64,000 nt of DNA from NCBI RefSeq assembly GCF_018687575.1, contig NZ_CP061297.1, positions 1,184,821 to 1,248,820 of the forward strand. Direction: 5' to 3'. This document shows, piece after piece, positions 1 to 9,545 of the stretch; positions within the stretch are counted from its first letter, which is position 1; every line of letters starts with the position of its first letter. This stretch comes from Polynucleobacter asymbioticus (GTDB taxonomy: Bacteria; Pseudomonadota; Gammaproteobacteria; Burkholderiales; Burkholderiaceae). The notes under the pieces were generated by a model. That model did not search any database, was not told the origin of the DNA, and was given only the letters and a program-made list of their open reading frames with translations. A program made the position numbers and the translations under genes.

Positions 1-482
1 GACGCTGGGCACAGCAGCGCTTTTCCGAACTCATTCAAGGTTTGCATCAACTTTATCCGAATGATCTGATTTTGATTACCGGCTCCCCTGCCGAATTTGA
101 GTATGTTGAGAAAGTACGCTCCGTTGCTAATGTCAAAAATGCATTGAACTTTGCAGGCCAAGTGAGCTTTGCAGAATTACCGCCGCTCTATACGCTGTCC
201 GATGTGATGGTGACCAATGATTCTGGCCCCGGTCATTTTTCTGCTGTTACGCCATTACGAACAGTCGTCCTATTCGGACCAGAAACCCCAGCACTCTATG
301 GCTCTGTTGGTAAGTCAATTGCGATTACGGCAAATCTAGCTTGCTCTCCATGTGTCAGTGCAGCTAATCATCGCAAGACGCCATGCCATGACAATGTCTG
401 CATGCAAGCCATTACTGTTCCTCAAGTATTGGAGAAGATGGTGCATCAACTCAAGGAAGCCGACCAAGGGCGAACACGTTAA
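1..482 (+). CDS. Glycosyltransferase family 9 (ADP-heptose:LPS heptosyltransferase-like), 5'-truncated
   Basis: The reading frame is open from base 3, so the N-terminal half lies outside the window; the first internal start-like codon (TTG at 42) is not the true start. About 160 C-terminal residues remain. They show the GT9 nucleotide-sugar-binding region, with TNDSGPGH followed by VVLFGPETP. A cysteine-containing tail (CSPC, then CHDNVCMQ) is common in one GT9 branch. GT9 enzymes transfer heptose or related sugars to the lipopolysaccharide inner core at the cytoplasmic face of the inner membrane. A PAP2 phosphatase follows 5 bases downstream, consistent with an envelope-glycan operon. The acceptor and donor cannot be named from this fragment. 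Confidence 0.85.
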   Translation, partial: RWAQQRFSELIQGLHQLYPNDLILITGSPAEFEYVEKVRSVANVKNALNFAGQVSFAELPPLYTLSDVMVTNDSGPGHFSAVTPLRTVVLFGPETPALYGSVGKSIAITANLACSPCVSAANHRKTPCHDNVCMQAITVPQVLEKMVHQLKEADQGRTR

Positions 483-487
483 TTCGC

Positions 488-1285
488 ATGACTGAGCAGC
501 GCAAATCCGTTTTTGCAATTGCATCCATTTGGATTTGGTGCATCCCGCTGCTACCTCTCGGTTTAGCAATCGCCATTTACTTTGGTGAATTACAAACGCC
601 GACATTTTTATTCATCAATCGCTACACCCAGGTTCTTCCGGATCCCATTTGGACTTGGCTTACCTTTATTGGTAATGGCTGGGGCATCTTTGCACTGTGC
701 TTTCCATTGCTGGTACTAGCCCCCCGCTTACTCTGCGCAGGACTATTAGCCTCTGCAATTGGTGGCACGCTTAGTCAAATCATTAAACCTTTTTTAGCAT
801 TTCCTCGCCCTGCGGGAGTCTTGGCTTTAGAAGATTTTTACCGAATTGGTGAGCCTTTGTTGCATAGAGCTATGCCCTCCGGACATACGCTCACTGCTTT
901 TGCCGTGATCTCCGGAATCTACTTTGCTCGTGATCGAGATAAAAGAACCTCTTTGTGGTGGATCTTCATCATTGCTAGCTTTTCCGGTATTTCCCGAAAT
1001 GCATTAGGCGCTCACTGGCTCACTGATGTCCTAGCCGGCTGTGCTATTGGTCTGTGGTCCGGAATGCTTGGAGCGGCATTGGCTAGACTGATTCCAGAGG
1101 CGCGACTGGCCGCCAATCAGATTGGGCCACGCTTACTTGCTCTTGGTGGTCTCGCAACTATCTACGTACTTCTCACACAAACTCTAGACTCTGCCCTCAA
1201 TCAATCCTTACAGTATGCGTGTGTGGCATTAATCAGTATTACCTTAGCTTTATTTATTAAAGCGCAAAAACCTAGGGCCATATAA
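488..1285 (+). CDS. PAP2-family membrane phosphatase
   Basis: Integral membrane protein of 265 residues with the three phosphatase motifs of the PAP2 / acid phosphatase superfamily: K100 through R107-P108 (KPFLAFPRP), PSGH at 130-133, and SR at 169-170 followed by H176 and D180. H133, H176 and D180 would form the phospho-histidine catalytic centre. Several hydrophobic segments flank these motifs. Family members dephosphorylate undecaprenyl pyrophosphate, phosphatidylglycerol phosphate or lipid A. The position directly behind a GT9 glycosyltransferase favours a lipid-carrier or lipid A substrate, but this is inference. Confidence 0.88.
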   Translation: MTEQRKSVFAIASIWIWCIPLLPLGLAIAIYFGELQTPTFLFINRYTQVLPDPIWTWLTFIGNGWGIFALCFPLLVLAPRLLCAGLLASAIGGTLSQIIKPFLAFPRPAGVLALEDFYRIGEPLLHRAMPSGHTLTAFAVISGIYFARDRDKRTSLWWIFIIASFSGISRNALGAHWLTDVLAGCAIGLWSGMLGAALARLIPEARLAANQIGPRLLALGGLATIYVLLTQTLDSALNQSLQYACVALISITLALFIKAQKPRAI

Positions 1286-1287
1286 GT

Positions 1288-2154
1288 ATGTTTAGCTATC
1301 GCCATGCTTTCCATGCAGGCAGCCATGCCGATATTTTGAAACATCTGGTGATGATTCATTTGGTGGAGTATCTACAAGAAAAACCTGGGGCTTTGACCAT
1401 GGTTGATACCCATGCAGGTGCCGGTATTTATAGTCTGATTGACGGTTTTGCAGCGGTCAGCAATGAAGCGGATCAAGGTATTTATCGTTTAGCTAAATTT
1501 GCGGAGACTAACGCCGTAAGTCCTGGGATTTCCAATTATCTCGACTTCATTCGGGCGGAGAATGCTGCCGAAGAGATTACGATCTATCCTGGCTCTCCAT
1601 TTATTCTGGCGCGATTACTTAGAACACAAGACCGTCTGAAACTCTTTGAGCTACACCCAAAAGAGATTGATATCTTGCATCACAATATTAGCGAGCTCAA
1701 GCAATCAAAACAAATTGATATCTATGCAGAGGATAGCTTTGCAAGGTTAAAGGGCTTGATGCCGCCGCCGAGTAGACGTGGACTGGTTTTAATTGATCCC
1801 TCTTACGAAGATAAGCAGGACTATCGGTATCTCGAGACTACGATGGAGGAGGCGCTACATCGCTTCGCCACCGGATGTTATGCAATCTGGTATCCATGCC
1901 TTTCTCGCAGAGAGTCAGCAGCCCTACCCGATCATATGAAAAAGATTGCGGCAGCTCATAAACGCTCTTGGTTACATGTTGAGCTGCGAGTTGAGAATGC
2001 CCCTAAAGAACGACGTCTTCAGGCTAGCGGCATGTTCATCATCAATCCACCGTGGACTTTAGAAAAACAATTGGCTGAAAGTCTGCCTATTCTAGTGAAA
2101 GCATTGGGGCAAGATGGTGGTGCTGGGTTTGTATTGAAGAGTTTTGAGGCTTAA
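1288..2154 (+). CDS. rlmJ: 23S rRNA (adenine(2030)-N6)-methyltransferase RlmJ
   Basis: 288 residues. The N-terminus FSYRHAFHAGSHADILKH is the RlmJ signature, followed by the SAM-binding motif DTHAGAGIY (residues 40-48). The catalytic motif is DPSYE (170-174), where the E. coli enzyme has DPPYE; the aspartate and tyrosine are kept and the first-shell proline is serine. The enzyme methylates N6 of A2030 in 23S rRNA before ribosome assembly. It follows the PAP2 gene by 2 bases on the same strand and converges with the SOUL gene, overlapping it by 4 bases. Confidence 0.93.
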   Translation: MFSYRHAFHAGSHADILKHLVMIHLVEYLQEKPGALTMVDTHAGAGIYSLIDGFAAVSNEADQGIYRLAKFAETNAVSPGISNYLDFIRAENAAEEITIYPGSPFILARLLRTQDRLKLFELHPKEIDILHHNISELKQSKQIDIYAEDSFARLKGLMPPPSRRGLVLIDPSYEDKQDYRYLETTMEEALHRFATGCYAIWYPCLSRRESAALPDHMKKIAAAHKRSWLHVELRVENAPKERRLQASGMFIINPPWTLEKQLAESLPILVKALGQDGGAGFVLKSFEA

Positions 2155-2768
2155 TCCAAGACTTGAATCATGACCTCATTCCGACGCATGAAGGGTAGCG
2201 TCCAGGGTGGGTTGTAGCGCGCAAACTGAGGCTCACCGGTTGACTTCAGATTCTTGAGCTTCATCCAATCACGCAGTGCCTGGGTTTTTTCTTTGACCTT
2301 CTCTTCGTTGTAAAAACCAGAAAAAATAATTACCGCCTTTTTCTCTGCGGGCAACTCTCTTATTTTGACTTGTGGATCTAATGGTTTTGGCAGACTAGCT
2401 AAGGTGTACTCAGCAGGCATAACAAACGATACCGTCCATTGATTGCCCGAACTTTCAATTCCTACAGGAGCGGTCATCGCAATCTTTGCACTCTTATTTT
2501 GCTCACTTGACTCTATGCCAACTGGCGCAGTCATGGCAATTTTTTCAGATACCTGATTTTTTCCAAAGATATAGGCGGCAATCAAACGAAATCCTTGGCT
2601 AGACGCCGCATCTAAATCACCATCCACTTTAACCTCGGCCACGATGAGGGGTGCATAAGCACGCAATTCAAATGGCTCGGATTTCTCGAGAAGAGTGTAC
2701 TTTGGTTCTTCAGTTGCCATTGCAGCGCTCGCAATCAATATGCTGGTGAGGAATACTAAAACTCGCAA
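2151..2768 (-). CDS. Exported SOUL family heme-binding-like protein
   Basis: 205 residues beginning with a signal peptide (hydrophobic residues 3-16, cleavage likely after ASAAMA), so probably periplasmic. The mature part matches the SOUL/HBP fold family: YTLLEKSEPFELRAY at the N-terminus, a KIAMTAPV segment, FVMPAEYTLASLPKP, and FARYNPPWTLPFMRRNEV at the end. The KIAMTAPVGIESS segment occurs twice within about 35 residues. SOUL proteins bind heme or other tetrapyrroles, but the axial ligand is not conserved, so binding is only a family expectation. It converges with rlmJ and lies 24 bases downstream of ldcA. Confidence 0.88.
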   Translation of the reverse strand: MRVLVFLTSILIASAAMATEEPKYTLLEKSEPFELRAYAPLIVAEVKVDGDLDAASSQGFRLIAAYIFGKNQVSEKIAMTAPVGIESSEQNKSAKIAMTAPVGIESSGNQWTVSFVMPAEYTLASLPKPLDPQVKIRELPAEKKAVIIFSGFYNEEKVKEKTQALRDWMKLKNLKSTGEPQFARYNPPWTLPFMRRNEVMIQVLD

Positions 2769-2792
2769 GGAGAAATCCTTAATGTGAAAGTG

Positions 2793-4656
<1,864 letters not shown>

Positions 4657-4696
4657 GATTGCTTTTCTAAATACTTGAATAAGGCGTGGTGAAATA

Positions 4697-5350
4697 CTAT
4701 CGAATACCGATCATTTTATGGGTCTGAACACTCAAACGCCATAAAGGTCGCTTTTGACACAGGCGAACTGCTAATGCGAGGTTTTCTTGTAGGTTTGGGC
4801 CGTCCATAGCTTGCAAGAAGCGATTGCGATAATCCATCTTCTCAAACCGAGCCAATAAGCTCTCAAGGGAAATATGGCCTTGCTGAGGAATCACCAGCTT
4901 AATCTCATCGGCCTGCAACACAATAAGCTCAGATCCAGCTTTAGGGCTCACACATACCCAATCCACTCCCTTAGGAACCTTAATCGTGCCGTTGGTCTCA
5001 ATCGCAATAGCAAACCCTTTAGCATGTAAAGCGTCGATTAAATCGGTATCGAGTTGCAATAGTGGCTCGCCACCAGTAAATACAACATAACGCTGCTGCG
5101 GTCCCGCTGAGGTACTGTTCCAGACCTCCTCAATGGTGTCAGCCAACAGAGAGGCAGTTTCAAATTTACCGCCGCCAACGCCATCACTTCCCACGAAGTC
5201 GGTATCGCAAAATTGGCAAACTGCAGTAGCGCGATCTTCTTCGCGACCACTCCAGAGATTGCAGCCGGCAAAGCGACAAAATACAGCTGCACGACCAGCG
5301 TGGGCGCCCTCACCCTGAAGGGTTGGAAAGAGTTCTTTTACGGTATACAT
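4697..5350 (-). CDS. queE: 7-carboxy-7-deazaguanine synthase QueE
   Basis: 217 residues of the radical SAM superfamily. The N-terminus TVKELFPTLQGEGAHAGR and the cysteines C30, C45 and C48 give the CX14CX2C cluster-binding motif seen in one QueE class instead of CX3CX2C. FTGGEPLLQ and ETNGT are the expected core motifs. QueE makes 7-carboxy-7-deazaguanine from carboxytetrahydropterin using SAM, a 4Fe-4S cluster and Mg2+. It is the first gene of queE-queD-tadA-ldcA. No preQ1 riboswitch could be recognised in the 28 bases between it and the upstream lipoprotein gene. Confidence 0.94.
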   Translation of the reverse strand: MYTVKELFPTLQGEGAHAGRAAVFCRFAGCNLWSGREEDRATAVCQFCDTDFVGSDGVGGGKFETASLLADTIEEVWNSTSAGPQQRYVVFTGGEPLLQLDTDLIDALHAKGFAIAIETNGTIKVPKGVDWVCVSPKAGSELIVLQADEIKLVIPQQGHISLESLLARFEKMDYRNRFLQAMDGPNLQENLALAVRLCQKRPLWRLSVQTHKMIGIR

Positions 5351-5378
5351 AGCAATCTGCTGATTTTAAGCGCTTTAC

Positions 5379-6107
5379 TTACTTCCAGGACACCAGCTCC
5401 CACTCTAAGTAGTCTTCCCAGAGGGCATTACTCCAAAACATACCAGCCCATAAATAGCGTCCATAGCCACGCCGGATAACCCAACGACCGACTTCCGGGG
5501 AAAACCAAACATCTTCTTGGCGATAGTTGGCGACTCGAGAAAAGTCATTGCTAGTGAAGAATGGTGCTTCATTTTGATACTTCAAGACCGGAAACTGCCC
5601 AGCAGGGGTGCCGACACCCTCCCACCCTAGTGCCGATATATTAAGGCCCCAGTAATAATCATTATCCGGATAACCAACTACTTGATAGCGGTCGCGATAA
5701 AAACCAGACCATCCCGGGACGAGTTGCTCAGGCCATAAAGGAATCGGCTTCAAAAACTTTTGCGGTGGATTCCAATGGGGATCCTGCAAAACATAACCCC
5801 AAGGCTGCTGGATCTCATCGGGAAGTGGCCCTGCTTTTAGTCCACTGCGCTCAATGCGAATCTGAGGCCCAACAGAAATGACTCTCTCGGTAACAATATC
5901 CACTAACTCTTGGTTGAAGACATTGCGCACGTTGTAGACCCACTGCTGCCCTACTTGCGGTGCCCTCACCTTCGGAGGGTTCACGGGTTGAGGTAAAGGC
6001 GTTGAAGTTGGGTAAGGTTGACCGGCGATACAGGCTGCCAGCAACGCTGGCGACAATAGCAAAAGCAATCTTCGCACAGCGTTTATTTGTAGGAGTTGAG
6101 TTGCCAT
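5379..6107 (-). CDS. Conserved lipoprotein, paralogue of the next gene
   Basis: 242 residues with a type II signal peptide: a leucine-rich stretch followed by lipobox LLAAC, lipidation expected at C26. The mature part has no domain I can name. It aligns along its whole length with the protein encoded just upstream: RAPQVGQQWVYNVRNVFN against RSPQIGQEWTYIKKNIFD, IPLWPEQL against LPLWPEQL, and WFSPEVGRWVIRR against WFAPQIGRWVARE. The start at 6107 overlaps the upstream gene by 25 bases. Likely membrane-anchored on the periplasmic side; function unknown. Confidence 0.75.
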   Translation of the reverse strand: MATQLLQINAVRRLLLLLSPALLAACIAGQPYPTSTPLPQPVNPPKVRAPQVGQQWVYNVRNVFNQELVDIVTERVISVGPQIRIERSGLKAGPLPDEIQQPWGYVLQDPHWNPPQKFLKPIPLWPEQLVPGWSGFYRDRYQVVGYPDNDYYWGLNISALGWEGVGTPAGQFPVLKYQNEAPFFTSNDFSRVANYRQEDVWFSPEVGRWVIRRGYGRYLWAGMFWSNALWEDYLEWELVSWK

Positions 6108-6793
6108 TGATAACTACCTTCCAGAATGACTGCACCAATTTGCCCCTGAATTTGATAAGAACCGGATGTTTCACGCGCGACCCAGCGGCCAATTTGTGGA
6201 GCAAACCAAACTATTTCCTTGCGAATGCAGTCGACCTTGTTGGGATCTTCACTCTCATAATTAATCAGAGTCTGAAAACGTAGCGCTACAAACTCTCCAG
6301 CAGGAACAGTAATTTTTTCCCAGCCTTGCACGCTCATATGTTCTTGCCAGTTCATTCGCAAGTCTGAATAGCCTGCAATACTGTACTTAGTGTTGAACTG
6401 CTTTGCCCAGGTGGTAGATAGCTGCTCAGGCCAAAGCGGCAAAGAAGGGCTGAAGTTCAACAAGCGTGACCACTGCGTATCCGTAGAAACCATTCCCCAT
6501 GAAGTCTGAATTTCACTGGGTAGACGAGCACCATCAGCAGTCATACGATCGATCACAATCGTGGATCCGATATTAGAAACACGCTCAGTAATTACATCCA
6601 AAGTTTTGCCATCAAAGATGTTTTTCTTGATGTAAGTCCACTCTTGTCCAATTTGTGGAGAGCGAACCATTGGCAGTGGTTTTGGTTGAGCAACCGGAAT
6701 GCCACGCTCATATGAAAGTCCGCCACAAGCAACTGGAGCCAAGGCGGCTGACATGATAAAAGTGCGTCGAGATAAATTCATATTGCTATCCAT
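6083..6793 (-). CDS. Conserved lipoprotein, paralogue of the previous gene
   Basis: 236 residues. The N-terminus has SRRTF followed by a hydrophobic run and the lipobox APVAC, giving lipidation at C23; the twin arginine makes a Tat-type export signal possible. The body shares the full pattern of the downstream paralogue: VRSPQIGQEW, DVITERV, LPLWPEQL, an aromatic-rich middle and WFAPQIGRWV. The pair arose by tandem duplication. It follows the radical SAM gene by 6 bases, so it is probably cotranscribed with guaA, DUF455 and the radical SAM gene. No function can be assigned. Confidence 0.75.
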   Translation of the reverse strand: MDSNMNLSRRTFIMSAALAPVACGGLSYERGIPVAQPKPLPMVRSPQIGQEWTYIKKNIFDGKTLDVITERVSNIGSTIVIDRMTADGARLPSEIQTSWGMVSTDTQWSRLLNFSPSLPLWPEQLSTTWAKQFNTKYSIAGYSDLRMNWQEHMSVQGWEKITVPAGEFVALRFQTLINYESEDPNKVDCIRKEIVWFAPQIGRWVARETSGSYQIQGQIGAVILEGSYQWQLNSYK

Positions 6794-6799
6794 GATGAT

Positions 6800-8695
6800 T
6801 TATTGATGATTTAGTCCTTTTGCTATTTTATTGCGCCCTACTGTAGTTTTTGGAATACCCGACACATCAAACCACTTGTGCGTCTCCTCCTCAAAGCCCA
6901 CGCCGTGCATAAAGTTATAAATCGCTTTTTTGAGACCAAGGCCCAGAAGATCATGATCTACCCCGGTAGGATCAATAAAGGCAACATCATTCTTAGCAAA
7001 ACTAATAGGTGGCAATGGAACTAACTCAATTCCATAAGCAGTCGGATCAAGCCCTACCGGAGAATGCACTGTACAAGTAAAGCGATGGAAGAAGCCGCTC
7101 TGGATGCAGCCATTTTCAAAAAGCTGACGAACGTATTCGAGTGAGTCGACGGTCTCTTGAACGGTTTGCGTTGGGAAACCGTACATAAGATAAGCATGCA
7201 CCAAGATGCCAGCATCCGAGAATCCTTTTGTTACTTTAGCAACCTGCTCAACAGAGACGCCTTTTTTCATCAGATCGAGAAGTCTGTCGGAGGCAACCTC
7301 TAGCCCACCGGACATAGCGATGCAACCACTTTGAGCTAATAACTCACATAACTCAGGCGTGAAGGTCTTTTCAAAGCGGATATTGCCCCACCAAGAAATC
7401 ACCACCTTGCGCCGAATGAGTTCTTCAGCAAGGGCTTTCAAGATCTTCGGTGGCGCAGCCTCGTCTACAAAATGAAATCCTGTCTGACCAGTCTCTGCAA
7501 CGATTGCCTCGATACGATCAACCAATAGACTTGCTGAAGCAGTTTCATAACGAGAAATGTAATCTAGGCTGACATCGCAAAAGCTACATTTTTTCCAATA
7601 ACATCCATGAGCAACTGTGAGCTTATTCCAGCGGCCATCACTCCACAAGCGATGCATGGGATTGAGCATATCTAGCAGCGATAAATACGAATTTAGTGGA
7701 AGACCATCCCAAGTGGCAGTACCCACCTCTTCAAAAGGTACATCAGGCTCTTGCCAATTGATGTAACGCACTTCATTACCAGCAGTTCGGATAAATGTAC
7801 GTACCAACCTTTCGGCAGAGCGCTTGTCATTTAAATGCTCTAACAGAGCAAGCAAAGGCCGCTCACCGGAATCTAGTGTGATGTAGTCTACAAAATCAAA
7901 TAGGCGTGGATCAGTGAGCTCACGTAACTCGGTATTCACGTAGCCGCCGCCAAGACCAATCCGAATATCAGGGTAATGTTGTTTGATAGTTTGGGCAATT
8001 CGTAATGCGGCGTACATTGCCCCAGGAAATGGCACTGAGAGTAGTACCAAGCTAGGTCGATGCTTTTCAATGGAAGATTTGGTCAGATCTTGTAGATGCA
8101 AATCCATTAATGTGGGGCTTGCTGCTAGAGCATCTGCTAAAGGCGTGAACGTAGGCTGACTCCCTGCCAAAGATTCTGCATAGCGAACAAACTCAAAACG
8201 CTCATCTACAGCATCACGTAGGACATCGGATAGATCATTGAGATATAGGGTAGCTAAATGACGTGCCCGATCCTGAGATCCCAGCGCACCAAATGCCCAT
8301 GCCAATGAATCTCCACCCTCTTCCTCATCATATGCATCTAGAGATACAAAGCGTGGGCCTTCAGGCAATAAAGTGCGGCTGTTAATGCGATGGGCAAGGG
8401 TACTATCGCGCCCTTGCAAAAATGCAATCGACAAAGTAATCGTGCTTTGATAATCCGCAAAGTAATCCAGGAAGAAATTGACGCTCGCGCTACGATCTTC
8501 TTCTGAGACTTTTAATGCTTGATTTTTAATCTCTAGCAAACCCTGCGGAGTAAAAAAACTCAGAACCAAGGCTAATGCTAAATCCTCTTGAACGGCATCA
8601 AAACCCCGTGAGCGTAGAAAGCCAGTGAGATAGGCCGTAGAAGGATACGGCGTATTAAGCTGAGTCATCGGCGGAATGATGCTCAGAATCTTCAT
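6800..8695 (-). CDS. B12-binding-type radical SAM protein
   Basis: 631 residues. Residues 1-50 and about 190-270 resemble the Rossmann-like cobalamin-binding domain of class B radical SAM enzymes (RPSLVLLSVPFPG, then IRIGLGGGYVN), although the DxHxxG cobalamin motif is not seen. The radical SAM domain starts near 355 and binds the cluster through C365, C370 and C373, a CX4CX2C spacing instead of CX3CX2C. WWGNIRFE, GCIAMSGGLEVASDRLL and HAYLMYGFPTQT follow as typical core strands. The stop overlaps nothing, but the start overlaps the DUF455 gene by 4 bases, so the two are coupled. The substrate is unknown. Confidence 0.82.
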   Translation of the reverse strand: MKILSIIPPMTQLNTPYPSTAYLTGFLRSRGFDAVQEDLALALVLSFFTPQGLLEIKNQALKVSEEDRSASVNFFLDYFADYQSTITLSIAFLQGRDSTLAHRINSRTLLPEGPRFVSLDAYDEEEGGDSLAWAFGALGSQDRARHLATLYLNDLSDVLRDAVDERFEFVRYAESLAGSQPTFTPLADALAASPTLMDLHLQDLTKSSIEKHRPSLVLLSVPFPGAMYAALRIAQTIKQHYPDIRIGLGGGYVNTELRELTDPRLFDFVDYITLDSGERPLLALLEHLNDKRSAERLVRTFIRTAGNEVRYINWQEPDVPFEEVGTATWDGLPLNSYLSLLDMLNPMHRLWSDGRWNKLTVAHGCYWKKCSFCDVSLDYISRYETASASLLVDRIEAIVAETGQTGFHFVDEAAPPKILKALAEELIRRKVVISWWGNIRFEKTFTPELCELLAQSGCIAMSGGLEVASDRLLDLMKKGVSVEQVAKVTKGFSDAGILVHAYLMYGFPTQTVQETVDSLEYVRQLFENGCIQSGFFHRFTCTVHSPVGLDPTAYGIELVPLPPISFAKNDVAFIDPTGVDHDLLGLGLKKAIYNFMHGVGFEEETHKWFDVSGIPKTTVGRNKIAKGLNHQ

Positions 8696-9516
8696 GCTGC
8701 CTGTGTCCGTTTATCGCTAAGCAATTCCAACAACTCTAACTCCTCAGAGCTAAAGCCAGCTTGCTCACGCGCATCAAAGTTAAACGGCCCCCTCAAGGTA
8801 GGTGCACGGTATTTTTCGGCTAAGTCCCGATAAGTTGTAATCGGCGATAAGTTGTCATTGGCGCACAAGAAATTAAACCAGCGATTGCCAACCAGCACAT
8901 GTCCAATCTCATCACGAAGAATGATCTCTAGAATTTCTACAGCACGATTGTCTTGAATTTGCTTGAATCGATCCCGAATCTCCGGAACCGCATCAAGACC
9001 CCTGGCCTCCATTGTCCGAGGAACTAGGGCCATGCGAGCAATCACTGAATCAGTCGTTCTCTCAACCATCTCCCACAAACTATTGTGGGCCGGAAAATCT
9101 CCATAGCAAAACCCAAAGGACTGTAAATGGGCATTAATCAGACTGAAATGATATGACTCCTCTTTGGCAACTCTGAGCCAGTCTTCGTAATACGCTTTAG
9201 GCATATTCGGAAAACGCCAAATTGCATCGAGCGCTAAATTCATGGCATTAAATTCAATATGCGCCAAGGAGTGCCAAAGAATAGCTCTGCCCTCAACTGT
9301 ATCCATTTTTCTTTTGGGAACAAACTTTGGTGCCACTAAGTCAGGCTTAGCAGGTCGCCCAGGAAGGCAATGATTTTGACTATCGGGGTTGGCCGCTGGA
9401 TTTACAGCAATGTGTCCGGCTTGATACTCATCGAACAAGTTGGCCAACTGGCCAACCTTGGATTGCACATCGGTATTTGCCAGTATTGCGAGGGAAGTTT
9501 CTCGTAACTCAAGCAT
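8692..9516 (-). CDS. DUF455 ferritin-like protein
   Basis: About 274 residues from the ATG at 9516. An upstream GTG at 9555 would add 13 residues and overlap guaA, but the family usually begins with a short (M)xLR sequence, so ATG is preferred. The central part is helical and carries repeated acidic/histidine metal-ligand patterns (HIEFNAMNLALDA, AKEESYHF, ILRDEIGHVLVGNRWF) typical of the ferritin-like DUF455 family, related to the tRNA hydroxylase MiaE fold. A di-iron centre is expected. Its stop overlaps the start of the radical SAM gene by 4 bases, suggesting a shared pathway. Actual reaction unknown. Confidence 0.8.
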   Translation of the reverse strand: MLELRETSLAILANTDVQSKVGQLANLFDEYQAGHIAVNPAANPDSQNHCLPGRPAKPDLVAPKFVPKRKMDTVEGRAILWHSLAHIEFNAMNLALDAIWRFPNMPKAYYEDWLRVAKEESYHFSLINAHLQSFGFCYGDFPAHNSLWEMVERTTDSVIARMALVPRTMEARGLDAVPEIRDRFKQIQDNRAVEILEIILRDEIGHVLVGNRWFNFLCANDNLSPITTYRDLAEKYRAPTLRGPFNFDAREQAGFSSEELELLELLSDKRTQAA

Positions 9517-9545
9517 GGTTATGGGCAAAGGCGAGCTAAAGTCGC

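Noticed and set aside
5351-5378. preQ1 or other riboswitch before queE/queD
   Set aside because: The gap is only 28 bases and shows no pseudoknot-like C- and A-rich pattern.
5133-5479. Two overlapping plus-strand ORFs opposite queE
   Set aside because: Overlap each other and queE; Ser/Pro/Ala-rich shadow products.
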